From: Pyruvatibacter mobilis
GTDB taxonomy: Bacteria > Pseudomonadota > Alphaproteobacteria > CGMCC-115125
Assembly: GCF_012848855.1 (NCBI RefSeq)
Contig: NZ_CP051630.1
Coordinates: 2,955,501-3,019,500, forward strand
Length of the DNA: 64,000 nucleotides
Reading direction: 5' to 3'
Made by a program: the position numbers and the translations under genes
The notes under the pieces: model-generated
Told to the model about the DNA's origin: nothing
The model's input: only the letters and a program-made list of their open reading frames with translations
Databases searched by the model: none
In this document: piece after piece, positions 26,478-35,338 of the stretch
How the letters are laid out: every line of letters starts with the position of its first letter
How positions within the stretch are numbered: position 1 is the stretch's first letter

Positions 26478-27341
26478 TCAGCCCAAGGGGCGGGCTGAGG
26501 GCAGGCCGGCTGTGGTGATGTCCGGCTCCGTGGCGCGGTAGAATTCGCGGTAGCGGATGAAGGGGATGCGCGGGAAGGCGTGGTGCACGCCGTGATAGTT
26601 CTGCTGCATGTAGGCCCAGGTCACCAGCGTATCGAGCGCGCCGGGGAGCACGATGACACGGGTGTTTTCAAACCGGGCGCGGGCCTTATGCGGGGTGTGG
26701 ACCACATAATCGAACAGGAAGCCCAAGGCCATGGCGGCAAGTGCTGCGGGGATCGCATAGCCGAACAGGGCGAGCTTCCAGTCGACGAACACGGCGACCG
26801 CGATGAGCGCTGCCGTTGAGATCAGCGTATCGCGCAGGCCGACCCAATAGGCGCGGCGCATGCGCTTGTCGTCCCAGTGGCGGCGGCAATAGATGAAATA
26901 GCCGTGGAAGATGCTGAGACAGCGCAAAAGCGTGGTGACGATGTTGCTGCCCTTTACCCAGTGGTCCGGGTCGTGGGCGGGGTCATTGGTGTTGCGGTGG
27001 TGGGTGAGATGGATCGTGCGGTGCATCTCATAGGAATGGCTGAGGAAGAAGGCCGACAGCATGCCGATGGCCTTGTTGATCCAGGCGAGATCCTGCCGGG
27101 TGCCGCTGATGTTCTGGTGCACCGCCTCGTGCAGGGCCGTGTAGCTGAGATAGACGCAGATGAAATTGACGAGGGCGACGGCCCAGAGCGGCATGAGCCC
27201 GAGCGCGCCCAGGGTCATGACGGCGATGATGATTGCCGCGCAGCCGAGCGACAGGGCAACCGTCTGCCAGACGATACCGCGGATCATGGCGGTGGCCGTT
27301 GCGGCCATGTCGTGTGAATGCGCGCGATGTTCCGGCAGCAT
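26478..27341 (-). CDS. Fatty acid desaturase-like membrane di-iron enzyme
   Basis: A 287-residue membrane desaturase with three His boxes: HEAVH (71-75), HLTHH (111-115) and HGVHH (250-254), all needed for the di-iron site, with TM helices around them (about 28-48, 52-72, 175-212). The start at 27341 is supported by GGGAGG six bases ahead; the frame is open up to 27563 without a ribosome site. It acts on fatty acyl, hopanoid or carotenoid chains; the substrate is undetermined. Divergent from the SDR gene. Confidence 0.85.
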   Translation of the reverse strand: MLPEHRAHSHDMAATATAMIRGIVWQTVALSLGCAAIIIAVMTLGALGLMPLWAVALVNFICVYLSYTALHEAVHQNISGTRQDLAWINKAIGMLSAFFLSHSYEMHRTIHLTHHRNTNDPAHDPDHWVKGSNIVTTLLRCLSIFHGYFIYCRRHWDDKRMRRAYWVGLRDTLISTAALIAVAVFVDWKLALFGYAIPAALAAMALGFLFDYVVHTPHKARARFENTRVIVLPGALDTLVTWAYMQQNYHGVHHAFPRIPFIRYREFYRATEPDITTAGLPSARPLG

Positions 27342-27584
27342 GAGTGCCTCCCAAAATCCCGGCTCGATTTCTTCCTGATGCCCCGGCGGGCGGGGTGACG
27401 TAGCGCCTGGAAGGATATCTGGCGCGCGGGGCGTCGGGATCAAATTATTGTACGGAGTTTTACTACGCGATACAGGCCGTGTCATGGCCATTTCCGTTTG
27501 CCGACGGGGGCTTGGGGCCGCTAAGGACAAGGGGAACACAACAGCCGGGCTCAAGACCCGCACGCATTCCAGGGAGACTTCACG

Positions 27585-28364
27585 ATGACCGACAGCATTC
27601 AGCCGCCGCAGTTTTCAACCGACCTGACGGGCCGGGTGGCGCTTGTCACCGGCACGACGTCAGGACTTGGCCGCCGCTTTGCGCAGGTACTGGCCCAGTG
27701 CGGCGCCAAGGTGGTGCTCACCGGGCGCCGGGTGGAACGGCTGGAAGAGGTGAAGGCGGAGATCGAAGGCCTGGGCGGAACGGCGATCGCGCTGCCCCTG
27801 GACATGACCGACGCGGATGCCATCAAGAAGGTGGTTGCGGATGCGGAAGCTGAGTTCGGCACCGTCGATATCCTCATCAACAATGCGGGCGTCCCGGACG
27901 CGCAGCGGGCGCACAAGATGGAGGTCGATCTCATCGACCGGGTGATCGACACCAATCTGCGCGGGCCCTACATCCTGGCGGCTGAAGTGGCCAAGCGGTT
28001 GATTGCGGAAAAGAAGCCGGGCCGGATCATCAATATCGCGTCGGTGGCGGCCTATCGCTATGACGGGCATGGGGCTGCGCTTTACTCGATCACCAAGCGG
28101 GCGATTGCGCGGATGTCCGAAGCGCTTGCGGTGGAGTGGGCGCGCTACCACATCAATGTGAACGGCATCGCGCCGGGGGCCTTCATGACCGAGATGCTGG
28201 AAGGCATGCTGGAGCGGATGGGGGATTTCTCCGAACGGTTCCCGCGCAAGCGGATCTGCACGGCGGAACAGATGGATTCAACGCTTCTGTTTCTGCTGTC
28301 GCCGTCCTCTGAATGCGTGACCGGCACGGTGATTACGGTGGATGACGGGCAGGGCGCGCGCTGA
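27585..28364 (+). CDS. Short-chain dehydrogenase/reductase
   Basis: A 259-residue classical SDR: NAD(P) motif GTTSGLG (23-29), NNAG at 99-102, and catalytic Ser153, Tyr167, Lys171 (YSITK). C-terminal EQMDSTLLFLLSPSSECVTG and VDDGQGAR. A substrate of fatty alcohol or hydroxyacyl-CoA type is plausible from the surroundings, but nothing in the sequence fixes it. Confidence 0.87.
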   Translation: MTDSIQPPQFSTDLTGRVALVTGTTSGLGRRFAQVLAQCGAKVVLTGRRVERLEEVKAEIEGLGGTAIALPLDMTDADAIKKVVADAEAEFGTVDILINNAGVPDAQRAHKMEVDLIDRVIDTNLRGPYILAAEVAKRLIAEKKPGRIINIASVAAYRYDGHGAALYSITKRAIARMSEALAVEWARYHINVNGIAPGAFMTEMLEGMLERMGDFSERFPRKRICTAEQMDSTLLFLLSPSSECVTGTVITVDDGQGAR

Positions 28365-28400
28365 GGCGTGTTCGGCCTGAGGTGACAAGGGGGGCGCGTT

Positions 28401-29240
28401 GTGACGGCCATCAATGAAGATCAGAAGACGTTCTGGAACGGGCAGGGCGGCGAGACATGGGTCTCCGGCCAGGAGGAGATGGACCGCTTTCTTGCTCCGT
28501 TCTCGGATGAATTGATGGTGCATGCCGCGCCCCAAGCCGGAGAGCACGTCCTCGATATCGGCTGCGGGACCGGTGAGACATCGCTGCGGGCGGCAGAAGC
28601 TGTCGGTGCTGACGGTGCCGTGCACGGGGTGGATATTTCCGTGCCGATGCTGGAACTGGCCAAGGCGCGGGCGGCGGCAGCCGGTCTGTCCCAGGCGCGC
28701 TTCAGCGTCGGGGACGCGCAGTCCGACGCGCTGGGTGAGCCTGTTGATCTCGTGATCTCCCGCTTCGGGGTGATGTTCTTCGAGAACCCTGTGACCGCCT
28801 TTGGAAATATCCGCGCGCATGTGCGGCCGGGCGGGCGGATGGTGTTCGCCTGCTGGCAGCCGGTGCGGGAGAATGAGTGGGTGCATGTGGGTCTCGGCAT
28901 TGCCAAGAAGCACGTGGAATTCCCACCGCCGCCGGACCCCTATGCGCCGGGGCCGTTTGCCTTTGCCGACATTGAGCGGACGCTGGGCCTGCTGACGGAG
29001 GCAGGCTGGCGGAATGCCAAGGCCAGCCCGTTTGCGGCCAAGCTCAACCAGGGCGAGACGGCGCGGGACGGGGCTGAGGGGCTGATGCTGCGCGGCCCGA
29101 TTTCGCGGGCGCTGGCAGAGGCGAGCGAGGCGCAGAAGGCCGCCGTGCTGCATGATCTGACCGAGGCACTGGAGGCCAAGATCATTGACGGGGCGGTACG
29201 TCTGGATGCGGCAATCTGGATCGTTTCCGCCGACGCCTGA
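28401..29240 (+). CDS. Class I SAM-dependent methyltransferase
   Basis: A 279-residue methyltransferase of the UbiE/COQ5-like fold. The SAM-binding motif LDIGCGTGETS starts at residue 51; motif II follows at about 115 (VDLVISRFGVMFFENP). A GTG start is preceded by AAGGGGGG. It may act on a small hydrophobic molecule; the target is unknown. It follows the SDR by 36 bases and precedes the truncated hemoglobin. Confidence 0.83.
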   Translation: MTAINEDQKTFWNGQGGETWVSGQEEMDRFLAPFSDELMVHAAPQAGEHVLDIGCGTGETSLRAAEAVGADGAVHGVDISVPMLELAKARAAAAGLSQARFSVGDAQSDALGEPVDLVISRFGVMFFENPVTAFGNIRAHVRPGGRMVFACWQPVRENEWVHVGLGIAKKHVEFPPPPDPYAPGPFAFADIERTLGLLTEAGWRNAKASPFAAKLNQGETARDGAEGLMLRGPISRALAEASEAQKAAVLHDLTEALEAKIIDGAVRLDAAIWIVSADA

Positions 29241-29304
29241 CGGGTGCATGGTGGGGGCCTGCCAATGTGACCGGTGCTGCCGCGCCGGGAAAGGAGGCCC
29301 ACAT

Positions 29305-29775
29305 ATGACCAGACCCGTGCCCGAAACCCATATCCGCAGCGCTGCAGAGCGCCGGGCGGATATTGAAGCCAAGGCCAGGCAGCTGGGGATCGACGACGCG
29401 TTCGTCGACCGGCTGGTCGAGACCTTTTATGGCCGCATCCGTGAGGACGCGACGCTGGGGCCGATCTTCAACAACGCGATTTCAGACTGGGATCCGCACC
29501 TGGCGACCATGAAGGATTTCTGGGCGTCGGTTGCATATAACGCCGGGCGCTATTCCGGCCGCCCGGTGCCGGCGCATCTTAAGCACAAGACCATCCGCAA
29601 GGAGCATTTCGCGGTGTGGCTGGGGCTGTTCCGGGAGGTGCTCGAGGAGATTTCCCCGTCGCCGCTGACGGTCGCCTATTTCATGGAGCGGGCGGAGCGC
29701 ATTGCCCAGAGCCTGCAGCTGGCGATGTTCGGCCTGCCGGGGCTTGGGGAGAAAGCCCCCGCCGCCCGGCAGTAG
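29305..29775 (+). CDS. Group III truncated hemoglobin
   Basis: A 156-residue truncated globin of the third group: FYGRIREDATLGPIF on helix B, DFWASVAYNAGRYSGRP on E, and proximal His on F (IRKEHFAVWLGLF). Group III globins in proteobacteria bind O2, NO or CO, sometimes with peroxide activity. AAGGAGG precedes the ATG at 29305. It converges on the desaturase downstream. Confidence 0.87.
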   Translation: MTRPVPETHIRSAAERRADIEAKARQLGIDDAFVDRLVETFYGRIREDATLGPIFNNAISDWDPHLATMKDFWASVAYNAGRYSGRPVPAHLKHKTIRKEHFAVWLGLFREVLEEISPSPLTVAYFMERAERIAQSLQLAMFGLPGLGEKAPAARQ

Positions 29776-29787
29776 ACGGTGTAAGGG

Positions 29788-30669
29788 TCAGAGCCCGCCC
29801 AGGTCGCAGCCGCGCTCTTCGAGGATGGGCTTCATCTCGCGATAGGCGGGCATGTTCTTGTGCAGCGGGATCGACGGGTGCAGGTGGTGGATGATGTGAT
29901 ACTCCATCCCCAGTGCGCCGTAATTGCCGAGGAAGTACTTGAAGGCGCGGGTGTCCTTGTAGCGGCCGGTCTTGTCGCCGGGGTGGTGCGGGGCCCAGCT
30001 CAGCAGGAGCTGGATATAGGTAAGGCCGATATGGCGCGGCAGCCACCACAGGAGCAGTGCCTCCAGCGCGTAGCCGCTCCATGCCATGACGGCGAGAAAG
30101 CCCCAGTAGAACAGGTTGAGGGCCAGGGCCTCGAGCTTGGCGTCGGACGCGGCCTTGCCGCCGATGCGGTCCACCGCCTTGCCATAGGCGGCGTTGCCGC
30201 CCACCTTGTCGCGGTTGATCCGGCTACGGACGGAATTGAGAACCGACTTCCACCATGTCTCGGCGGTGACGCTGTAATCCGGGTCGAGCTCGGGATTGTT
30301 GGTGTGGGCGTGGTGCTCAAGGTGGGTGAGGCGACCGACCTTGTAGGGGAACACCAGGTGAATGGTGGAGACGTGGCCGACAAGCTCGTTGAGCCAGCGC
30401 AGCCTGCTGCCGGGGCGGGCGATGTTGCTGTGCTGGGCTTCGTGGGACGGCAGGTAGGACAGGGTGATCGACAGGGTGGCAAGCAGGAAGCCGGCCCAGA
30501 GCGGCAGCATGCCTGTGATCACCAGCGGCCAGAGGGCGACCCAGACGGCGAAATTGCCGAGGCCCCAGGCGACGATGCGCCAGGGCGTGCCGCCGATATA
30601 TTTCTTGGCGATCTCGAACTCGAGCTTGCGCAGCTCGATGTCGCGTTCACGGGTGAGGGTCGTGCTCAT
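29788..30669 (-). CDS. Membrane di-iron desaturase/hydroxylase (FA_desaturase superfamily)
   Basis: A 293-residue enzyme with His boxes HEAQH (76-80), HLEHHAH (116-122) and HIIHHLH (258-264). TM helices lie near 42-72 and 185-225. The last box with its following YREMKPILEERGC tail also resembles beta-carotene ketolase/hydroxylase-type members, so the substrate could be an acyl chain or a carotenoid. Its ATG overlaps the stop of a 68-residue membrane protein by ATGA, so the two are coupled. The upstream TetR shares the operon. Confidence 0.83.
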   Translation of the reverse strand: MSTTLTRERDIELRKLEFEIAKKYIGGTPWRIVAWGLGNFAVWVALWPLVITGMLPLWAGFLLATLSITLSYLPSHEAQHSNIARPGSRLRWLNELVGHVSTIHLVFPYKVGRLTHLEHHAHTNNPELDPDYSVTAETWWKSVLNSVRSRINRDKVGGNAAYGKAVDRIGGKAASDAKLEALALNLFYWGFLAVMAWSGYALEALLLWWLPRHIGLTYIQLLLSWAPHHPGDKTGRYKDTRAFKYFLGNYGALGMEYHIIHHLHPSIPLHKNMPAYREMKPILEERGCDLGGL

Positions 30670-30872
30670 AGCCAGCTCCCTTTCAGAACGGCGTAGGTGC
30701 CCCACGCGCCGCCAATGGCGAGGCCGAGGGTGATGGGTGCCAAGCCGAAGGGCCGGGTGATGTCCGCGGCCACCATCAGCTCGGCCAGGACCGGGGCCAT
30801 AAAGGCGATGCCGAACAGGATGGGGCCGATGGCAAAGAGTGCTTTCAGTGTACTCTGGATGGCCGTTGGCAT
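30666..30872 (-). CDS. Small two-helix membrane protein coupled to the desaturase
   Basis: A 68-residue protein with two hydrophobic segments (about 9-30 and 44-62). No family recognised. It lies between the TetR gene and the desaturase on the same strand, and its stop overlaps the desaturase start by ATGA. That arrangement suggests a partner or stabilising subunit of the desaturase, an inference from layout alone. Confidence 0.6.
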   Translation of the reverse strand: MPTAIQSTLKALFAIGPILFGIAFMAPVLAELMVAADITRPFGLAPITLGLAIGGAWGTYAVLKGSWL

Positions 30873-30886
30873 GGTTTCCTCCAGTG

Positions 30887-31501
30887 TCAGGCCCGCGTCT
30901 TGACGGGGGCGGGGCTTTGGGGGGCGATGACGATGTCGATCACTTCATCGCCGATTTCCTTTGGGGTGCGGCCGGCGAACAGGCGTCCGTCAAAGGGGTC
31001 GGCCAGAATTTGTGCCACGCCCTGGGCTGCGGCTGTGGAGAACAGGACCGCGGTCTCAGGCGAATGGCCTTGAAGCCATCCGGCGGCCTGGGCCTCGCGG
31101 GCTGCCTGCAGCAGGCGGGTCATGTAGTCAGTGTGGGCTTTCATCAGGGCCGCATTTGTCCGGGTGCGGACTTCCGGATGGCTCATGGCGCGGTAGTAGG
31201 CCGGATGCTCGAGCGCGAAGCCGACCAGCGCCTTGCCGATGGCGTTGTAGCGGCTCATGGGGTCGGCTCCCGCGGCCTCGGTTGCCGCGTCCAGCGCGGC
31301 GACCAAGAGGGAGAAGCTCTCGGTCGCAAGCGCCTCGATGATGGCCGTCTTGTCCTTGAAATGGCGGGCAGGCGCTGAATGGGAGACGCCCAGATCCCGG
31401 GCAATGGCGCGCAGGCTCAGCTTCTCGATCCCTTCGCGGGCGATGACTTCCGCCGCGCGGGCGAGGATCTGCTTGCGGAGATTGCCGTGGTGATAGGACA
31501 T
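30887..31501 (-). CDS. TetR-family regulator with WHG-like ligand domain
   Basis: A 204-residue regulator: N-terminus MSYHHGNLRKQILARAAEVIAREG and the HTH LSLRAIARDLGVSHSAPARHF are the WHG-domain TetR type. First gene of a three-gene minus-strand unit (TetR, small membrane protein, desaturase), so it probably represses its own operon. The spacing to the next gene is only about 14 bases. Confidence 0.87.
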   Translation of the reverse strand: MSYHHGNLRKQILARAAEVIAREGIEKLSLRAIARDLGVSHSAPARHFKDKTAIIEALATESFSLLVAALDAATEAAGADPMSRYNAIGKALVGFALEHPAYYRAMSHPEVRTRTNAALMKAHTDYMTRLLQAAREAQAAGWLQGHSPETAVLFSTAAAQGVAQILADPFDGRLFAGRTPKEIGDEVIDIVIAPQSPAPVKTRA

Positions 31502-31514
31502 GGGGCCTCACGAT

Positions 31515-31555
31515 ATGTTGACGCTGACAACATGGAACGCGGACGCGATGTTGTC
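31515..31555. promoter_or_regulatory. Three half-site operator cluster upstream of the TetR operon
   Basis: ATGTTG at 31515-31520 faces CAACAT (31528-31533) with a 7-bp spacer, and the fuller GACAACAT (31526-31533) faces ATGTTGTC (31548-31555) with a 14-bp spacer. The three copies of one element sit 12-53 bases upstream of the TetR start, consistent with autoregulation. Confidence 0.6.
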
Positions 31556-31618
31556 AATGCCTACATGTGTGAGGTCCGCATGGGCCGGGTGGGATGTGCG
31601 GAGGGGCTGCGGGGCTGC

Positions 31619-32839
31619 CTAGCGGGCGACGGGCCGGCCGGCCTGGAGAATGTGGGAGAAATTGGCGGCGGGGTCGCCGAGGACGCTGATGTCGTCGAGC
31701 GGGTTGCTGTGGGCGATGACAATGTCACCGGCGGCGCCCGGGGCGATGACGCCGATCTCACCCTCAAGGCGCATCAGCCGAGCATTGACCACATACATGG
31801 CGTGGAGGATCTCTGCCGGGCTCTGCGCTTCGGCGCGGATTAGGAACTCGCGGTTCTGCATGGGCTGGGTCTCACCGATCAGGTCGGTGCCGAAACCCAT
31901 GGTGACGCCAGCGGCCTTCGCGGTTTCAAGCGAGGCGATGCCGGCCTCGGTGACAAGGCGGTTCTTGTCGATATTGGTCTGCGGCAGGCCAAGCTGCTTG
32001 CCCACCTCCTGCATGGCCACATAGGTGACGAGGGTGGGCACCAGCACCGCACCGGCGCGGGCCATGTCGGCGGCGCTGTCACTATCGAGCATGTTGCCGT
32101 GCTCGATAGAGTGGACGCCGTTGGCGACCGCCATGGAGATGGATTCAGGGATATAGGCGTGGGCGGCCACATAGGTACGGCGGTGGGCGGCCTCTTCCAC
32201 CGCGGCGGCGATTTCAGCGGCCGTGTATTGCACGGAATCCAGCGGGTCTGACGGGGTGGCGACGCCGCCTGAGACGTGGATCTTGAGGAAGTCCACGCCG
32301 TCGCGGAGATTGTGGCGGGCGGCCTTGCGGACGGCTTCCGCGCCGTCGGCGACGATGCCGAAGGCGGTGTGGCGCATCTCGCAGGCGCAGGTGGGCACGT
32401 CGCGCGGGCCGCCTTCGGCGTCGGCATGGCCGCCTGTCTGCGACAGCATGCGGCCTGCATGGAAGATGCGCGGGCCGGGAATGGCGCCGGTGCGGATGGC
32501 CCGCATAAGGCCGCGCACATCGCCGCCGATGTCACGCACGGTGGTAAAGCCGCGGGCCAGGGTTTCGCGCGCCAGCCGGGCCATGGCGATGCCGTACTCC
32601 ACCTCGGTCCAGACGGCGAGGCGGCTGAAATCCAGCGTGGCGAGGCGGAAATGCACATGGGCGTCGATCAGGCCGGGCAGCACGAACTGGCCGTCAGCGT
32701 CGATCACAAGGTCGGCGTCGGTTGCCGCGTCCGCATCCAGCCTTGCGATCCTGCCGTCCTCGATCAGCAGGTTGGTCTCGCCGCCCATGGTCATGGTCGC
32801 GGTATCGAGGACGTGGCCGTTGCGGATCAGGGTCTTCAT
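31619..32839 (-). CDS. Amidohydrolase (imidazolonepropionase/prolidase-like branch)
   Basis: A 406-residue metal-dependent amidohydrolase. Binuclear metal ligands are visible: His61 and His63 (DAHVHF), a candidate carboxylated Lys in FLKIHVSGG, His in VAAHAY and EHGN, and Asp in GTDLIG. This combination is the prolidase (Sgx-type) branch that hydrolyses N-acyl amino acids or Xaa-Pro dipeptides. Transcribed away from the TetR operon; no clear partner. Confidence 0.84.
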   Translation of the reverse strand: MKTLIRNGHVLDTATMTMGGETNLLIEDGRIARLDADAATDADLVIDADGQFVLPGLIDAHVHFRLATLDFSRLAVWTEVEYGIAMARLARETLARGFTTVRDIGGDVRGLMRAIRTGAIPGPRIFHAGRMLSQTGGHADAEGGPRDVPTCACEMRHTAFGIVADGAEAVRKAARHNLRDGVDFLKIHVSGGVATPSDPLDSVQYTAAEIAAAVEEAAHRRTYVAAHAYIPESISMAVANGVHSIEHGNMLDSDSAADMARAGAVLVPTLVTYVAMQEVGKQLGLPQTNIDKNRLVTEAGIASLETAKAAGVTMGFGTDLIGETQPMQNREFLIRAEAQSPAEILHAMYVVNARLMRLEGEIGVIAPGAAGDIVIAHSNPLDDISVLGDPAANFSHILQAGRPVAR

Positions 32840-32933
32840 GGGAGCGGCGCTCGCTTGATTGTGGCGGCAAGGCGGATTACCGCTTTGGGGAACGCGATTG
32901 TCCGCACCCTTCTTTCTCTAGTTGAAGACACAC

Positions 32934-33731
32934 ATGCCAACAAGTCTCGAAGCCCTGACCTCCACCGTCACCCGCGAGGGCGACGCCGCTACTTTCACCA
33001 TCACCGATGACTGGCTGCAGGGGCGTGCAGCCTTTGGCGGCCTTGTGGCGGCGCTGGGGCTTCTGACCTCGCGGCACCTGGTGGACGGCTCACGGCGGCT
33101 GCGTGCGTTGCAGACGACGTTTCTCAGGCCTGCGGTGCCGGGGCCGCTGACATTCGAGCCGTCGCTTGAGCGGGACGGGCGCAATCTCACGCAGATGCGG
33201 GCCATCGGGTTCCAGGAGGGCAAGCGGGTGGCGACCACGCGGGCGATCTTCGGGCTGCCGCTTGATGTCGAGGACCGGCTGCCGCCGCCGGTGCGGCCGG
33301 ACGCGCCGGGGCCGGAGACGATCGAGCCTGTGCCCTTTATCGAGGGGCTGATGCCGACCTTCGTGCAGCATTTCGACTTCCGCAAGGTGAGCGGCGGGGT
33401 GCCGTTTTCAGGCTCCACGGAAACCGAAAGCGTCAACTGGCTGCGGGCGAAGGACGGGCAGATCGGCGTCGAGGCGCTGAGCGTGATGTTTTCTGACGCC
33501 ATTGCCCCGCCCGCCCTGGCCCTGATGCCCGGGCCCGCTAAATCAAGCACCACGGCGTGGTCCGTGTCGCTGCTGGAGCCCAAGGGGCCTGTGGATGAGA
33601 GCGGGTGGTGGATGATCCATGCGCGCCTCACCTATCTGCGCGGCGGCTATGGCCATCACACGACGACGCTATGGACGCCGGAAGGCGAGGTGGCCGCGCT
33701 GAGCGAACAGACGGTGGCCGTCTACCCGTAA
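32934..33731 (+). CDS. TesB-like acyl-CoA thioesterase (double hotdog)
   Basis: A 265-residue protein with two tandem hotdog domains: N-terminal pattern DDWLQGRAAFGGLVAALGLL and LQTTFLRPAVPGPLTFEP, and a C-terminal half with WMIHARLTYLRGGYGHHTTT. It matches the thioesterase-like superfamily (4HBT_3). It should hydrolyse medium or long acyl-CoA. A TTG four codons upstream is an alternative start. Followed by the DUF427 gene after 18 bases. Confidence 0.82.
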   Translation: MPTSLEALTSTVTREGDAATFTITDDWLQGRAAFGGLVAALGLLTSRHLVDGSRRLRALQTTFLRPAVPGPLTFEPSLERDGRNLTQMRAIGFQEGKRVATTRAIFGLPLDVEDRLPPPVRPDAPGPETIEPVPFIEGLMPTFVQHFDFRKVSGGVPFSGSTETESVNWLRAKDGQIGVEALSVMFSDAIAPPALALMPGPAKSSTTAWSVSLLEPKGPVDESGWWMIHARLTYLRGGYGHHTTTLWTPEGEVAALSEQTVAVYP

Positions 33732-33749
33732 CCCGAAGGAGCATGCCCG

Positions 33750-34340
33750 ATGAGCGACTTGCCACCCCTGCCGGACAAGAACTGGCTTCTGGCGCAGGTG
33801 GGGCCGTCGCGGGCTGCGTGGGACAGAGCACAGCGTCCGGCACGAATCGAGCCTGCGGGGCCGGGGGACGAATCCGTCTGGGATTATCCGCGGCCGCCGG
33901 AGCTGCGCCCGGCGCCGGGGCGGGTGCGGGTGGTGCATGGGGGCTGCGAGATTGCGTCGAGTGATCGCGCCTTACGGATGGTAGAGACGGCGGGGGCGCC
34001 GGTTTATCTGCTGCCGCCAGAGGATGTGCGGATGGACCTGCTTGTGCCCAATGACCATGTGACGGTGTGTGAGTGGAAGGGGGCGGCGGTTCACTTTGAC
34101 TTGGTGATGCCGGGCGCGCGGGTGGCGGATGCAGCCTTCGCCTATCCGGACCCGCTGGATGATCTGGGACAGGGCTATGGGCGGATTGCCGGGTGGATCG
34201 CGTTCTATCCGGCGCGGGTGGACGCGTGTTTCGTCGGCGACGAGCAGGTCCGGCCGCAGCCGGGCGGTTATTACGCAGGCTGGGTGACGGATGCCATCAA
34301 GGGGCCAATCAAGGGTGATCCGGGTACGGAAGGCTGGTGA
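33750..34340 (+). CDS. DUF427 domain protein
   Basis: A 196-residue protein with a DUF427 fold: VWDYPRPPELRPAPGRVRVVHGG, then ETAGAPVYLLPPEDVRMDLL, and HFDLV. The family is widespread in bacteria and binds an unknown ligand; no function known. Preceded by CGAAGGAG. Likely co-transcribed with the thioesterase. Convergent with the persulfide-dioxygenase-like gene; the two stops meet at 34340/34341. Confidence 0.82.
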   Translation: MSDLPPLPDKNWLLAQVGPSRAAWDRAQRPARIEPAGPGDESVWDYPRPPELRPAPGRVRVVHGGCEIASSDRALRMVETAGAPVYLLPPEDVRMDLLVPNDHVTVCEWKGAAVHFDLVMPGARVADAAFAYPDPLDDLGQGYGRIAGWIAFYPARVDACFVGDEQVRPQPGGYYAGWVTDAIKGPIKGDPGTEGW

Positions 34341-35243
34341 TCACGCACCTGCGGGCCGTACCGGTATCTTGAGATAGGTGGTGCCGTTGGCACTCTCCGG
34401 CGGCAGGTGCCCGGCGCGGATATTGACCTGCACGGACGGCAGAAGAAGCTTCGGTGCGGGCAGGCCCCTGTCGCGGGCCGTGCGCATGTCAACGAACGAC
34501 TCTTCCGCGACACCCTCATGCACATGGATGTTGCCCGCGCGCTGGGCGTCGACGGTGGTCTGCCAGGCATGGTCCGTGCGGCCCGTGTCAGGCAGGTAAT
34601 CGTGGCAGACGAAGATGCGCGTGTCGCCGGGGAGGGCAAGCAGCCGCCGGATTGAGCGGTAGAGCGCGTGTGCGTCGCCGCCGGGGAAATCTGCACGGGC
34701 GGTGCCGTAGTCCGGCATGAACAGCGTGTCACCGACGAAGACGGCGTCGCCGATCAGATAGGAGACGCAGGCCGGGGTGTGGCCCGGCGTGTGGATGACG
34801 GATGCTTCAAGGGCCCCGATGTTGAATGTCTCGCCGTCGGTGAACAGGTGGTCGAACTCGGCCCCGGTGCGGCTCACATCGGGTGCATCGAAGATTGGGG
34901 CGAAGATGGTCTGCACATCGGTGATGTGTTCACCGATGCCGACGCGGGCCCCGGTCCTGTCCTTCAGATAGGGCGCGGCCGACAGGTGGTCTGCATGGGC
35001 ATGGGTTTCGAGAATCCAGGTGATGTCGAGATTGCGCGCGCGGGCGGCGTCCAGCAGGGCGTCAGCGCTTGTCGTGTGGTAGCGGCCGCTGGCGTGGTCG
35101 TAGTCCAGCACCGGGTCGATGATGGCTGCGGCGCGGCGGGTGCCTGCGGGGCCCGGCTCGCTGACCAGATAGCTGACCGTGTTGGTGACCGGGTCGAAGA
35201 AGGCTTCGACATCGGGGCGGGGCGTGTCCGGTATTTGCGTCAT
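34341..35243 (-). CDS. Metallo-beta-lactamase-fold persulfide dioxygenase-like enzyme (Blh/ETHE1 type)
   Basis: A 300-residue MBL-fold protein: iron site THAHADH, then HTPGHTPACVSY, GDTLFMPDYGTARADFPGG and a late His (VCHDY). This matches ETHE1/Blh, which oxidises glutathione persulfide to sulfite. It is divergent from a BigR-like regulator across two operator repeats. In Xylella and Agrobacterium the same gene is the first target of BigR, so it likely oxidises persulfide under sulfide stress. The Cys often present before the DFPGG loop is Ala here. Confidence 0.87.
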   Translation of the reverse strand: MTQIPDTPRPDVEAFFDPVTNTVSYLVSEPGPAGTRRAAAIIDPVLDYDHASGRYHTTSADALLDAARARNLDITWILETHAHADHLSAAPYLKDRTGARVGIGEHITDVQTIFAPIFDAPDVSRTGAEFDHLFTDGETFNIGALEASVIHTPGHTPACVSYLIGDAVFVGDTLFMPDYGTARADFPGGDAHALYRSIRRLLALPGDTRIFVCHDYLPDTGRTDHAWQTTVDAQRAGNIHVHEGVAEESFVDMRTARDRGLPAPKLLLPSVQVNIRAGHLPPESANGTTYLKIPVRPAGA

Positions 35244-35294
35244 GGGGATGTGCCTCCGGATGTGAGGGCGATGCGGTTGCTGCTTGACTCATAT

Positions 35295-35325
35295 ATTAGT
35301 TATCACTAAATTAGCAATATCTAAT
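35295..35325. promoter_or_regulatory. Two tandem BigR/SqrR-type operators
   Basis: Two imperfect inverted repeats: ATTAG-N6-CTAAA at 35295-35310 and ATTAG-N6-CTAAT at 35310-35325, the second copy starting 15 bp after the first. They lie in the A+T-rich gap between the divergent MBL hydrolase and regulator genes. BigR and SqrR operators are also A+T-rich ATTAG-like palindromes, so the assignment to the neighbouring ArsR protein is well supported. Confidence 0.75.
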
Positions 35326-35338
35326 TTATGAGGATGCG

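Noticed and set aside
31619-32839. Imidazolonepropionase (hutI) as assignment for the amidohydrolase
   Set aside because: No hut genes nearby and the metal ligand pattern, including a candidate carboxylated Lys, fits the prolidase-like branch better; only the broad family is claimed.
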